From: Geobacter sp. UBA6151
Lineage (GTDB): Bacteria > Desulfobacterota > Desulfuromonadia > Geobacterales > Pseudopelobacteraceae
Assembly: GCA_002423105.1 (NCBI GenBank)
Contig: DIUT01000066.1
Location: 1-64,000, forward strand
Reading direction: 5' to 3'
Length of the DNA stretch: 64,000 nt
The translations under genes and the position numbers were made by a program. Position 1 is the first letter of the stretch. The number at the start of each line of letters is the position of its first letter. The notes under the pieces were generated by a model. The model was not told the origin of the DNA. It saw only the letters and a list, made by a program, of their open reading frames with translations, and did not search any database. Positions 53,400-63,255 of this stretch are shown in pieces.

Positions 53400-53476
53400 G
53401 GGCGGTTAGCTCAGTTGGATAGAGCGTTGGCCTCCGAAGCCAAAGGTCGTTGGTTCGAATCCAATACCGCCCGCCA
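53400..53476 (+). tRNA. tRNA-Arg (CCG)
   Basis: A 77-base cloverleaf: acceptor GGGCGGT/ACCGCCC, D-arm GCTCAGTTGGATAGAGC, anticodon loop CTCCGAA with anticodon CCG, T-arm with GGTTCGAATCC, and an encoded CCA end. It decodes CGG. Confidence 0.95.
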
Positions 53477-53485
53477 TAAAGAAAT

Positions 53486-53515
53486 AAAAAAGGTTAGCGT
53501 ATGCTAACCTTTTTT
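53486..53515. terminator. Bidirectional terminator after tRNA-Arg
   Basis: A 13-bp stem (A6 plus GGTTAGC and complement) with loop GTAT and T6 at the end. It serves the tRNA on one strand and the convergent ABC-F gene on the other. Confidence 0.88.
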
Positions 53516-53544
53516 CGTTCTCCTCATACGATGTCCCGGACTGA

Positions 53545-55182
<1,638 letters not shown>

Positions 55183-55438
55183 AGTGTTGCCTCTCTTTCT
55201 GCGCACACAAAAAAACCACAGGAAATGTCCCTGTGGTTCAGACGCAGTATCTCTATAGCATGGTATGACGTCTGGAGCAATTCATAACAGGAATCTGCCA
55301 AATATCCGCTGCAACGGGAAAGATCTGCCGCTTTGCGGAGGCAGAGCTTGCTTTTGCATAGTATGGGGGTATAACAAACAAAAACAGATGCCAATCTCTG
55401 TTCAGGTGGCATACAGAAAACGGTTCCGGAGGGGTCAT

Positions 55439-56218
55439 ATGCAGCATATTCAGACATCCAGCAGCAACAATATCGGCACCATCACCCTGTGCCATGCCGA
55501 GACGCGCAACAGCCTCTCGAACCAACTGCTGGGGGAGTTGATCCAGGCTTTGGACTCCTTTCAACAGCAGGCAGCGCGTGCAGTCGTAATCCGTGCCGAA
55601 CCGGGGGTGAAGGTCTGGTCATCCGGTTTCGATATCAAGGAGCTGCCGGTCCCCGGACGGGATCCGCTGTCCTACAACGATCCCCTGGAGCATGCCCTGC
55701 GCAGCATTCAGCTCTTTCCGGCTCCGGTAATCGCCATGATTGAAGGGAGCGTCTGGGGGGGAGCCTGCGATCTCACCTGTATCTGCGACATCGCCATCGG
55801 TTCGCCCAGCGCCGCATTTGCCATCACACCGGCAAAGATCGGGGTTCCCTACAACTCCACCGGTATCCTGCACTTCATCAATGTGGTGGGGCCACGCATT
55901 GCGCGGGAGATGTTCTTCACTGCCCGGCCGATTGCCGCCGAACGTGCCCTGCAGGTGGGCATACTCAACCATCTGGTGCCAGGCGAAGATATTGAGCGGT
56001 TTACCTACGACATGGCCAGCCAGATTACTGAGAACTCCCCCCTGGCAATAGCGGTCATCAAGGAGCAGTTGCGTTTGCTGGGCAATTCCCACCCTTTAAG
56101 CCCTGAAACCTTTGAGCGTATTCAGGGCTTGCGGCGTAAAGCCTACGACAGCGCTGATTACCTGGAAGGAAAGCAATCGTTTTTTGAGAAGAGGAAGGCA
56201 GTGTTCAAGGGGCAGTGA
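55439..56218 (+). CDS. scpB: Methylmalonyl-CoA decarboxylase-like crotonase
   Basis: A 259-residue crotonase-fold protein. The start at 55439 has GGAGGGG upstream. It shares the specific motifs of YgfG/ScpB: FDIKELPVPGRDPLSYNDPL, MIEGSVWGGACDL (oxyanion hole), KIGVPYNSTGI, and ending with ERIQGLRRKAYDS and EKRKAVF. ScpB decarboxylates methylmalonyl-CoA to propionyl-CoA. No mutase (scpA) or CoA-transferase (scpC) gene is next to it, so the pathway must be pieced together from other loci. Confidence 0.87.
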   Translation: MQHIQTSSSNNIGTITLCHAETRNSLSNQLLGELIQALDSFQQQAARAVVIRAEPGVKVWSSGFDIKELPVPGRDPLSYNDPLEHALRSIQLFPAPVIAMIEGSVWGGACDLTCICDIAIGSPSAAFAITPAKIGVPYNSTGILHFINVVGPRIAREMFFTARPIAAERALQVGILNHLVPGEDIERFTYDMASQITENSPLAIAVIKEQLRLLGNSHPLSPETFERIQGLRRKAYDSADYLEGKQSFFEKRKAVFKGQ

Positions 56219-56285
56219 ACACGGCGAGAAGCTGTCGGTGCTTGTATGCTCCTGATCATGCAGGCTGGCCGCAGTATATTTTTTA

Positions 56286-56314
56286 TTGACAAGACCGTGA
56301 TTGTGGAATATTTA
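56286..56314 (+). promoter_or_regulatory. Promoter of tRNA-Met
   Basis: TTGACA, a 17-base spacer, then TATTTA, about 33 bp upstream of the tRNA. A good sigma-70-type promoter. Confidence 0.65.
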
Positions 56315-56346
56315 TACAGACCTTTCCGGGTAGGTGGTTTTTCAAT

Positions 56347-56423
56347 GGCTGCTTAGCTCAGCTGGCTAGAGCATACGCTTCATACGCGTGAGGTCCGGGG
56401 TTCGAGTCCCTGAGCAGCCACCA
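56347..56423 (+). tRNA. tRNA-Met (CAT)
   Basis: A 77-base cloverleaf: acceptor GGCTGCT/AGCAGCC, D-arm GCTCAGCTGGCTAGAGC, anticodon loop TTCATAC with anticodon CAT, T-arm GGGGTTCGAGTCCC-like, encoded CCA. The paired first acceptor base rules out initiator tRNA; elongator Met is most likely, though a lysidine-modified Ile2 tRNA cannot be fully excluded. Confidence 0.93.
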
Positions 56424-56453
56424 TTTGACACTTTATAATAGGTTAAGATAGTT

Positions 56454-56483
56454 CAAAAGCCTTCGATTACTCGAAGGCTTTTG
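56454..56483. terminator. Terminator after tRNA-Met
   Basis: CAAAAGCCTTCGA-TTAC-TCGAAGGCTTTTG, a perfect 13-bp stem with T-run within the distal arm; works in both directions. Confidence 0.85.
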
Positions 56484-56536
56484 GCGTTATGAACAATTAG
56501 ATTGAGTATGGGGCAGGCTGTGTGCTTCTCTCCATT

Positions 56537-57775
56537 TCAGCAGCGGATACCGGCCGCCACCACCTGCCGTAACCGTCCCCGCTCCAGCAGACGTTCCGCC
56601 GTACAGACCCCCGCAAGCTCCACCACTTGAAAATCAGCCCTCTTGCCCGCCTCCAGCAAACCGACCTGCTCTGACAGCCCGATCCCGGCGGCCCCGCCCG
56701 TTGTGGCCAGCAGCAGCAACTCTTCCGGCGTCAGCTCCCCCTTGTAGCAGTCCAGTGCAAAACGCATCTCATCCCACAGTGAAAGAGAATCGTTGCTGGC
56801 CAGGGAATCGGTGCCGATGCAGAGGGGAATGCCCAGTTTTTTGAACAGGTGCACCGGCGCGGTTCCCACTGCCAGCCGTTCATTGCTGCGCGGGCAGAGG
56901 CAGATGGTAACACCGCGTTCCTTCAGCAGGGCCGCATCGGCGGGGGGCAGATGCACGCAGTGCACGGCCAGGGTCTGCGGTCCCAGCAGACCGGCGGCGT
57001 CAAAGAACTGTGCCGGGGTGGTGCGGCGGGGGGAGGGGAGGAAATCGCTCCAACCCACCAGGGGATACAGCAGATCAGCCAGCGGGCCGGTTGAATCAAA
57101 CAGCAGCGTATCTTCAGCCGTTGATTCAGCCAGGTGCAAAGACAGCGGATATTGTCCCTGCCGGGCCGCATCCGTAATGGCGGGAAGAACGGCGGCGTTC
57201 AGGGTATAGGGGGAATGGGGGGAAAGGCCCGGGTAGTGAGGAGCGTCAAAAGTTTTCAGGGTATCCAGCGCCTTCTGTAAACGTCCGGAAAAAAGTGACG
57301 TATCCTGTCCTATCAGCTCAAGGTACAGCCGTCTGGAACCGGGTGCGCCATGGTATGCCTGTAGCAGTTCAGGGCTGGTGAGGATATCGCCGACGCAGGT
57401 GGTGCCTGCCCACAGCGAGGTCTCGATACCGGCCTTCAGGGATGCCACCGTCTCCTCCGGCGTTACCCCCCGCCGCACCTTGACCATCTGCACGAGCCAG
57501 TCCGCAAAGGTGCGGGGGTGATAGTCCAGTCCTCCCCGCAAGCGCCAAGCCGGAAAGTGTGTCAACTCCAGATGGGTGTGGGCATTGACGAAACCGGGCA
57601 GGATCACGCAGCCGGGGTGTTCAGCCACAACGGCAGTTCCGTACTGCAGCTTCAACTCAGATACGCTGCCGGTCGCCAGAACCCGGCCAGCACGCACCGC
57701 CAGCGCCCCGCCGGAGATCGGGGGCTGGCCGGGGTTATAGAGCCATGAGGCGGAATGGAGGGTGATCTCATTCAT
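56537..57775 (-). CDS. Amidohydrolase, TRZ/ATZ/MTA-SAH deaminase family
   Basis: A 412-residue metal-dependent deaminase or hydrolase from the ATG at 57775 (weak ribosome binding site; M at 57787 possible). The metal site motifs are in order: GFVNAHTHLEL, LSLHLAEST, VHCVHL and GTDSLASNDSL, with ICLCPRSNERL before the last. It matches S-adenosylhomocysteine/methylthioadenosine deaminase relatives. In related bacteria a member of this family is the aminofutalosine deaminase of the menaquinone pathway; that identity is possible but not shown here. Confidence 0.83.
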   Translation of the reverse strand: MNEITLHSASWLYNPGQPPISGGALAVRAGRVLATGSVSELKLQYGTAVVAEHPGCVILPGFVNAHTHLELTHFPAWRLRGGLDYHPRTFADWLVQMVKVRRGVTPEETVASLKAGIETSLWAGTTCVGDILTSPELLQAYHGAPGSRRLYLELIGQDTSLFSGRLQKALDTLKTFDAPHYPGLSPHSPYTLNAAVLPAITDAARQGQYPLSLHLAESTAEDTLLFDSTGPLADLLYPLVGWSDFLPSPRRTTPAQFFDAAGLLGPQTLAVHCVHLPPADAALLKERGVTICLCPRSNERLAVGTAPVHLFKKLGIPLCIGTDSLASNDSLSLWDEMRFALDCYKGELTPEELLLLATTGGAAGIGLSEQVGLLEAGKRADFQVVELAGVCTAERLLERGRLRQVVAAGIRC

Positions 57776-57855
57776 GGGTATCAGCATAGCATGCTTTGGC
57801 GCCAGGAAAAGCCCTTTTGATGCAGGGGGGCGCCGGTCAGGCAAGAGCGCTGCTA

Positions 57856-58185
57856 TCAGTGAGCATGAACCAGCACATCGGCAGCCCACTGGTTCAGACT
57901 TTTCCCATGCGCCCGCGCCATCTCCGCGGCATGTGCGTGAACCTCCGGCGGCACACGCAGCATGAGACGGCCTGAATACGGCTTCTGAGGCTGACGGTTC
58001 AGTTTTTCCGACATGGCAAGATAGTCATCCACCGCCTCCTCAAAGGCGTGAACCAGTTCATCCACGGTTTCCCCATGAAAACTAACCGTATCCGTTATGC
58101 CGGTGATGCGGCCCCAGAAGATGCGGTCTTCAGAGTCAAACTCAATATGGGCGGCATACCCTTTGTACATGAGAGATTTGCTCAT
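57856..58185 (-). CDS. HicB-family antitoxin, apparently without HicA
   Basis: A 109-residue protein. Residues 1-65 are the partly degraded RNase H-like HicB fold (YKGYAAHIEFDSEDRIFWGRI, TDTVSFHGETVDELVHAFEEAV, given in pieces). Residues ~70-109 form a ribbon-helix-helix DNA-binding domain (GRLMLRVPPEVHAHAAEMA). The short HicA toxin gene normally lies directly upstream, but the 77 bp there hold no such gene. It may be an orphan regulator or the survivor of a lost pair. It lies next to the large defence-like gene. Confidence 0.82.
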   Translation of the reverse strand: MSKSLMYKGYAAHIEFDSEDRIFWGRITGITDTVSFHGETVDELVHAFEEAVDDYLAMSEKLNRQPQKPYSGRLMLRVPPEVHAHAAEMARAHGKSLNQWAADVLVHAH

Positions 58186-58262
58186 ATGCTTACTCCTGTG
58201 GTTTAAAAAACTCTGTGATCCTGATTACTTTCGTTAATGAATATGCCATCTCTATTTCCCAC

Positions 58263-61200
58263 CTATTCCTCGTAGAGCTCGCGCTCTTTCAGCGAACGTT
58301 CGATATCTATCGCAGCATCCCTCCTGAGCCACTCGTACAAACGATGCGCCGGGGAAAACCGGGGCGTTTCGTTCAGCACCTTTTCTGCCAATTCCTTTGT
58401 TCTAATATCTTGTGGAAATGGTTGCCCTAAAGTCCCGGAGCGCATTCCAGAAGAAGCCGCTGCATATAAGGAGGTAAGTGCATTTTCAAGCTGTTCTTTG
58501 CCAGACTGTTTGGCTTTTTCCAGAAATCGCAGAACAAATTGCCGATGCTTGAAGACTACGTCTTCAGAAGCCTCTTTGAGAATTTGGGAAATAATGTTGA
58601 TATCCTCAGCGTCAGCAACGTCTAGCCAATTTTGAATGAAACCAATCAGCTCAGTGTCAAGGGGACGAAACATGGTCTCAAAAAGCTCTGCAGAGCGATA
58701 GCTGAACCACAAATTGTCTCTACCAGTTTTCATCCATTGAGCCACTTGCCTGAGTATCAGTGTGGAATCGTGTGATTCTCGAAAACGCAAGTGTACATGG
58801 CTGTACGGGCCATGATTGCATGGCCGGTAGCGCCAATTTTGTTCGCTTGCACCTCGTTCTACTCGCTTCATGAAAAACAGCGCGGTTTTATGTGCGTGGT
58901 ACTTTGAGCAGTTGGCTAAAAACGTCTCTGTCCAATAGCCGTCAAGCTCCTGCAAAGCCATCAGTTTTTCCAGAAAACAGTCAATATCTTTTTCCGTAAG
59001 CAGGCTAAACGGGATCACTTCGCTCTTTTGGAAAAGGAGTAGAACTTCATCTGCTACTTTGCTTGAAATAGAGAAATCAATCTGTTTCAGTAGTTCAATC
59101 GCGATCCGGTATTCCTGCTTAGCAATAGCACGAACTGCATAGACAGCAGATGTGGCGACCCATTCATCTTTCGAGCTCAGAACCTGTTGCAGAAGTGCTA
59201 AGTCGTCTTCTTTAAATACTGCCCCTGTTTCACCATACCTGCCATAACTGCTTGACACAGCAAAATGAAGTTCCTTGGCATCTGTTCCAAGAAAGCGCGT
59301 GGCAATGGAAACCGCCTTTGAATACTCATCATCTAAAAGTTTAGCCAGCGCGATATCAGCAAACAAGATGGTTTCAGATTTTGGATTTTGAAGAGCATCC
59401 TCAAGTATTGCCTCAGCGAATTCGACTGACACATTGAAGAGGTGCTGAAGAAGGAAAGAGGGAGAGATGCTGCCCGATCTGAAATTCGTTTGAATGTGTG
59501 CCAGAATTTCTTTGATATATGCATGCAACTGAGCGCCGTTCGGATAACTCGCAATAATCTCTTTAGCCAGTGCCGCAAGCGCATTACTCCATTCATTGAT
59601 ACTTCGTTCAATATTGTTTTTCTCTCGAAGATGGCCGTAACCATCAATGAGCGCTAATGTGGTTCGGTAATGAAGAGATGTAGGCTGTAATTTGAAAAGC
59701 CGTTTGGCAATGGGAGTTGTGATTCTGTTTTTGGCATAGTTGGCATGCCAAAAAACCGAACGCGTTAACTCAACGAGGACCAAAGGGTCAAGAGTATTAC
59801 TCAGAACTACTTGCTCTATGTCTAACAGGGTTTTTGTAATGGCTTTGTTCCATGATTTGTGGTGCCCCTCGTCACCTGTTCTTGAATAGTACCTGACGCC
59901 TTCCCCTAAAAACCGTGCCGCCAACACCGCAACCTTTGGTAATGATGAAGTAAGAAGCTGTAAAGCAGCTTCAATAGCCTTCTCACGCAACGGCGCAATA
60001 AAGGAATAGTTAATGGCAAAACTACCGAAAGAAAAACTTACACCGCGCGACTCAGCAAAATCCCCTTCGGAGGCGAGTACACTTTTTAAGATGTCAAAGG
60101 GGGTGTAATGATGATTCCAGGTGACATCTTCACGGATAAGCTCCAGCGCAAAGTCAACGACAACCTCGTTGTATCCAAAAGGTTTATTCCGTTCTACGCC
60201 GCATAACTCGGCAAGAATACGTATGGCGTGACCTGTGTGTTGGCCCAAGTCTCTTTTGTCATCCTTACCAAGTTCCCAAAGCAGTTCACACGCGTAAGGT
60301 AACTGTTCAAAATTGTATGCGGCGTACTTGATAATGCTTGGCAGTTCCTTTAGGTAACGGCCTTCACTCGTCAATTGTTCGACAAAATGCAAAGCTCTTT
60401 CCGGTTGGTAATAAGCGACAGACGTTACAGCTTCAAGGTATGGGTCCGCGTATTCCTGGGAGGGGTTCAGCGTTTTCCATATTCCATCCAACAGTTTGCT
60501 GTTGGCAGGCTGTTGATTGCTGAAACGCCAATCCAGTTTGGCAAGATTGAGAAGGATATTCTTGACATGAGTATCACCGGCAGCTTTAAAGACCTTTTCA
60601 GCATATCCAGTCGAGGTGAGGTTGATTCCAATGCAATGTTGTTCAATGACAGAGTCTGATAACAAGTCCGGCGACAGACGATACTTGCCTCCACGTTTAA
60701 ACAATACTCCGGCGTTCACCAGCAAAGCAATTAGGCGGTTCGCGTCATGGGATGGAACCCCTTCCATCTTCTCTACAAGATCGCCAACCGACTTATCCTC
60801 TGGATGAAATGGCTGTACCAACGCCACCACCTTCAGTAGTTTCCTGATTGACTCCTCATCACCTTTATGGCCGAGGCTTCCAGCAATAACATCCTGAAAT
60901 CGAGCCAGAATAGTGTCGCGAAACTGAGCTTCATTCTTTGCAAGCTCTAGGTGGTTAATATTACCTTTTGCAACTACCTGAGCACCAATGACGGTAGCTA
61001 GTGGGCAGTCACGGGTGAATCGCGCAATCTGTTCCGCAATGCCGACAGGTCCATTTATTACTCTAAGGACTTGGGCTGCAAGTTCTGTCGAACGTGCTAA
61101 TTCTAAAGGTTCCAGTAAAATCTCGGAGATATTTTCCCCTGTTAATGCAAAGTTGCCAGCCTGTACTTTGATTAAATCACGACCATAGGGGCGAAATGCT

Positions 61201-62294
61201 ACAAGCAACTTTGTATTTCGGGTAGTTGCCACATATCGGAAAATAAGTTGGAGACCGTTTTCGTCGTGTGCATCATCCACAACGAGTAATTTTTCTCCAG
61301 CTCCAAGATCTTCGAGATTTTTAGCTGTTACCTCATGGCGTGGAGAGAGAAAGCGTACCATTACAGAGCGATGTTCTTCTTGAAACTGTTTGATCGCTTC
61401 CTTGAGAACGCGTGATTTTCCCGATCCACCCGCGCCAACAAGAAACACAGCGTGTTTGCCTGGATTGGAAAGAGCTTTGGCAAGATCCATTATTTCCTGA
61501 TCTCTTCCTACAAGACTCCATGTATGGCTAAAAACACTTCCATCCGACATGAACGGCGCAAAAAAAACTTCCGATGTTTGCCATGGTCCGGCCTCCGTCT
61601 CGCCAAGTAAGGCAAATCGTTGCCCAGGGAAAAATATATCAACAAGCTTAATTTGCTCATCTTTTGGCAGGTTTTGACGGATTTCACGCGAAATGTCTTC
61701 TCTATCCCAAACATCCCAAGCAGCATGTCTCTTGATGGCGTCACGCGCCTGCTGGCTGGCAACCCGGCTAAGAAGCAGAAACTTCTTTTTTGATTTTCGA
61801 ACATGTTTGGCTATAGCTGCATGAACGTCTTTAGGGCCAAACTGTTGAACCCGTTTGCATTGAAACGAAAAAATCGTCTTGTTCGGAAAGGTTGCTTCTA
61901 TGTCGATACCTTTTTGAGTGTGCCCTGGACCACCTGCCAGATGAACAGTGGCACCCTTGTCTTTATAGAGTCGCTCCAAAAAATAGAGGCAAAAGCGTTC
62001 AAAGCTATCAAATGTAAGTGCGTCAACGGGAAACGGCTGTACAAATGGTGACACCGTGAGCTTGGCTGGCTGATACCCTGCGGCATCCAGAAGCTCACTG
62101 ATGTCTGCTTTTAGCGCTACGGCAATAATGGGTATCTGTCCGTTTCTGGGGCGGGAACGCCCTAACTCCCAACGGCTTACAGTCTGTTGTGTTGTCTGTA
62201 TTAGCTTAGCCAGATCAGCCTGTTGAATTCCGGCTTTCTGCCGCAGGGCAGCTAGTGCTTTACCGAAAGCAATGTATGTCATTTCATTTTTCAT
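58263..62294 (-). CDS. XRE - Mrr-like nuclease - STAND NTPase - helical-repeat protein (candidate antiphage)
   Basis: A 1343-residue protein; the ATG at 62294 is preferred because AAGGA lies 8 bp upstream (ATGs at 62300 and 62282 are alternatives). Order, counted from 62300: XRE helix-turn-helix (~12-52); Mrr-like PD-(D/E)xK nuclease (~95-190) with Asp133 in KGIDIEA and Gln147/Lys149 in FQCKR; NTPase with Walker A GAGGSGKS (289-296), Walker B LLVVDD (338-343) and a CPLATVIGA motif like the GLPLA of STAND/NB-ARC proteins; then about 800 residues of helical repeats. This resembles Avs antiviral STAND nucleases, but the fused XRE domain is unusual. No signal peptide or membrane segment. Function is inferred. 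Confidence 0.8.
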   Translation of the reverse strand: MKNEMTYIAFGKALAALRQKAGIQQADLAKLIQTTQQTVSRWELGRSRPRNGQIPIIAVALKADISELLDAAGYQPAKLTVSPFVQPFPVDALTFDSFERFCLYFLERLYKDKGATVHLAGGPGHTQKGIDIEATFPNKTIFSFQCKRVQQFGPKDVHAAIAKHVRKSKKKFLLLSRVASQQARDAIKRHAAWDVWDREDISREIRQNLPKDEQIKLVDIFFPGQRFALLGETEAGPWQTSEVFFAPFMSDGSVFSHTWSLVGRDQEIMDLAKALSNPGKHAVFLVGAGGSGKSRVLKEAIKQFQEEHRSVMVRFLSPRHEVTAKNLEDLGAGEKLLVVDDAHDENGLQLIFRYVATTRNTKLLVAFRPYGRDLIKVQAGNFALTGENISEILLEPLELARSTELAAQVLRVINGPVGIAEQIARFTRDCPLATVIGAQVVAKGNINHLELAKNEAQFRDTILARFQDVIAGSLGHKGDEESIRKLLKVVALVQPFHPEDKSVGDLVEKMEGVPSHDANRLIALLVNAGVLFKRGGKYRLSPDLLSDSVIEQHCIGINLTSTGYAEKVFKAAGDTHVKNILLNLAKLDWRFSNQQPANSKLLDGIWKTLNPSQEYADPYLEAVTSVAYYQPERALHFVEQLTSEGRYLKELPSIIKYAAYNFEQLPYACELLWELGKDDKRDLGQHTGHAIRILAELCGVERNKPFGYNEVVVDFALELIREDVTWNHHYTPFDILKSVLASEGDFAESRGVSFSFGSFAINYSFIAPLREKAIEAALQLLTSSLPKVAVLAARFLGEGVRYYSRTGDEGHHKSWNKAITKTLLDIEQVVLSNTLDPLVLVELTRSVFWHANYAKNRITTPIAKRLFKLQPTSLHYRTTLALIDGYGHLREKNNIERSINEWSNALAALAKEIIASYPNGAQLHAYIKEILAHIQTNFRSGSISPSFLLQHLFNVSVEFAEAILEDALQNPKSETILFADIALAKLLDDEYSKAVSIATRFLGTDAKELHFAVSSSYGRYGETGAVFKEDDLALLQQVLSSKDEWVATSAVYAVRAIAKQEYRIAIELLKQIDFSISSKVADEVLLLFQKSEVIPFSLLTEKDIDCFLEKLMALQELDGYWTETFLANCSKYHAHKTALFFMKRVERGASEQNWRYRPCNHGPYSHVHLRFRESHDSTLILRQVAQWMKTGRDNLWFSYRSAELFETMFRPLDTELIGFIQNWLDVADAEDINIISQILKEASEDVVFKHRQFVLRFLEKAKQSGKEQLENALTSLYAAASSGMRSGTLGQPFPQDIRTKELAEKVLNETPRFSPAHRLYEWLRRDAAIDIERSLKERELYEE

Positions 62295-62340
62295 ACACAT
62301 TGTCCTTGTATTATTAATTCAAACACACAATATGTGTATG
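62292..62340. promoter_or_regulatory. Inverted repeat over the start of the XRE-Mrr-STAND gene
   Basis: CATACACAT (62292-62300) and ATGTGTATG (62332-62340) are perfect 9-bp inverted copies 31 bases apart. The first arm covers the gene's ATG codons. CATACAAA-type sequences recur near 62373 and 62394. The likely binder is the protein's own XRE domain. Confidence 0.5.
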
Positions 62341-62551
62341 ATAAAAATCCGTCAAGATGTTTATCAAAATCAACATACAAATATAACGCGAGACATACAA
62401 AGCAGCCAGTAATAGAATATTGATTGTCGTTTCAACTTAGATGGGATATCTGGGGTGAAATTAGGAGAATTAAATGGTTGCGCCTCCAAACTCCAAAGTT
62501 TAGATTTGGAGGCGCGGCTCCGCTGCTCGCCGAAAGGACGAGAGGGAAGTC
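62341..62551. other. Gene-free stretch with a strong hairpin
   Basis: No gene is seen. GCGCCTCCAAA (62480-62490) and TTTGGAGGCGC (62505-62515) form a perfect 11-bp stem with a 14-base loop that repeats CTCCAAA. A second small stem with a GAAA loop (CTCGCC-GAAA-GG) follows near 62528-62545. There is no T-run, so a plain terminator is uncertain; it may end the HigBA-like transcript or be part of a small RNA. Confidence 0.4.
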
Positions 62552-62839
62552 CTACGGTGTTTCAGGTACTATAGCCAGCTTGAGTCCCATGCCATGCAGG
62601 ATATTGTAAAAAGTGCGCAGCTCGGGATTACCGCCTTTTGAGAGAGTGCGATAAAGGTTTTCACGCTTAAGGTTAGAGCGTTCTGCTACCGCAGCCATAC
62701 CGCCCCTGGCTTGCGCTACCCGGCGCATGGAAAGAAGCAGTACATCGCGATCACCCTCTTCTATGGCTGCTGTCAAATATTCAGAGGCATTATCCGGGTC
62801 TTTCAGCCATTCGTGCAAGTCTTGTTCGTAGTCAGTCAT
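62552..62839 (-). CDS. Addiction-module antidote, HigA-like helix-turn-helix
   Basis: A 95-residue protein starting in an ATGA overlap with the toxin stop. The end part is a helix-turn-helix (GGMAAVAERSNLKRENLYRTL, with the wing GGNPELRTF), and an acidic N-terminus (YEQDLHEWLKDPDNASEYL) probably binds the toxin. This matches the putative addiction-module antidote family that pairs with killer proteins of the RelE superfamily. Confidence 0.87.
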   Translation of the reverse strand: MTDYEQDLHEWLKDPDNASEYLTAAIEEGDRDVLLLSMRRVAQARGGMAAVAERSNLKRENLYRTLSKGGNPELRTFYNILHGMGLKLAIVPETP

Positions 62840-63180
62840 TTGTCGCATGTTTTGTTCTCCTGATAATGGTTCCAGTATGCAATGGCGGTTTCAATATCGC
62901 GTTCTTGTGAGGTCTTGTCGCCACCAAGCAGCAACAGGACAATCTGATTGCCGGAATGCGCATAATAAACACGGTATCCGGGGCCGTAATGTATCCGCAA
63001 CTCAAATACTCCGGAACCGACATTTTTATGATCGCTGAGGTTGCCAAGCTCTACCCGTTCAAGCCGAGTGGCGATACGAGCAAAGGCGGCACGATCACGC
63101 AGACCATAAAGCCATTTTTTAAAAGGCTTTTCTCCTGTTGCGTCTGTGTAGTAGGTAAGTTGGTATGGAGTTGTCTGCAT
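62836..63180 (-). CDS. Addiction-module killer protein, RelE/HigB superfamily
   Basis: A 114-residue toxin. Family features: YTDATGEKPFKKWLYGLRD at the start, ARIATRLERVELGN, then GVFELRIHYGPGYRVYYA and IVLLLLGGDKTSQERDI with the conserved basic residues. Toxin precedes antidote, as usual in this group. Such proteins cut mRNA at the ribosome. It is divergent from the hemerythrin gene at 63256. Confidence 0.88.
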   Translation of the reverse strand: MQTTPYQLTYYTDATGEKPFKKWLYGLRDRAAFARIATRLERVELGNLSDHKNVGSGVFELRIHYGPGYRVYYAHSGNQIVLLLLGGDKTSQERDIETAIAYWNHYQENKTCDK

Positions 63181-63189
63181 GTTTATTTT

Positions 63190-63205
63190 GTATCATATAC
63201 GATAC
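63190..63205. promoter_or_regulatory. Dyad upstream of the killer-antidote pair
   Basis: GTATC-ATATAC-GATAC, 10 bp upstream of the toxin ATG; a further GATACC lies at 63218. A probable operator for the antidote protein. Confidence 0.45.
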
Positions 63206-63255
63206 TTGATCGCAAGTGATACCAACGCCACCCTTGATCACCAGAAGGAGGACAC

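Noticed and set aside
53486..53515. GGTTAGC dyad similar to the RelE/XRE operator at 4444
   Set aside because: It has flanking A/T runs and lies between convergent transcripts, so it is better explained as a terminator; the shared TTAGC is short.
62510..62560. Possible group II intron domain or retron-type RNA
   Set aside because: Only a GAAA-loop hairpin resembles such RNAs; the conserved domain V pattern and a reverse transcriptase are missing.
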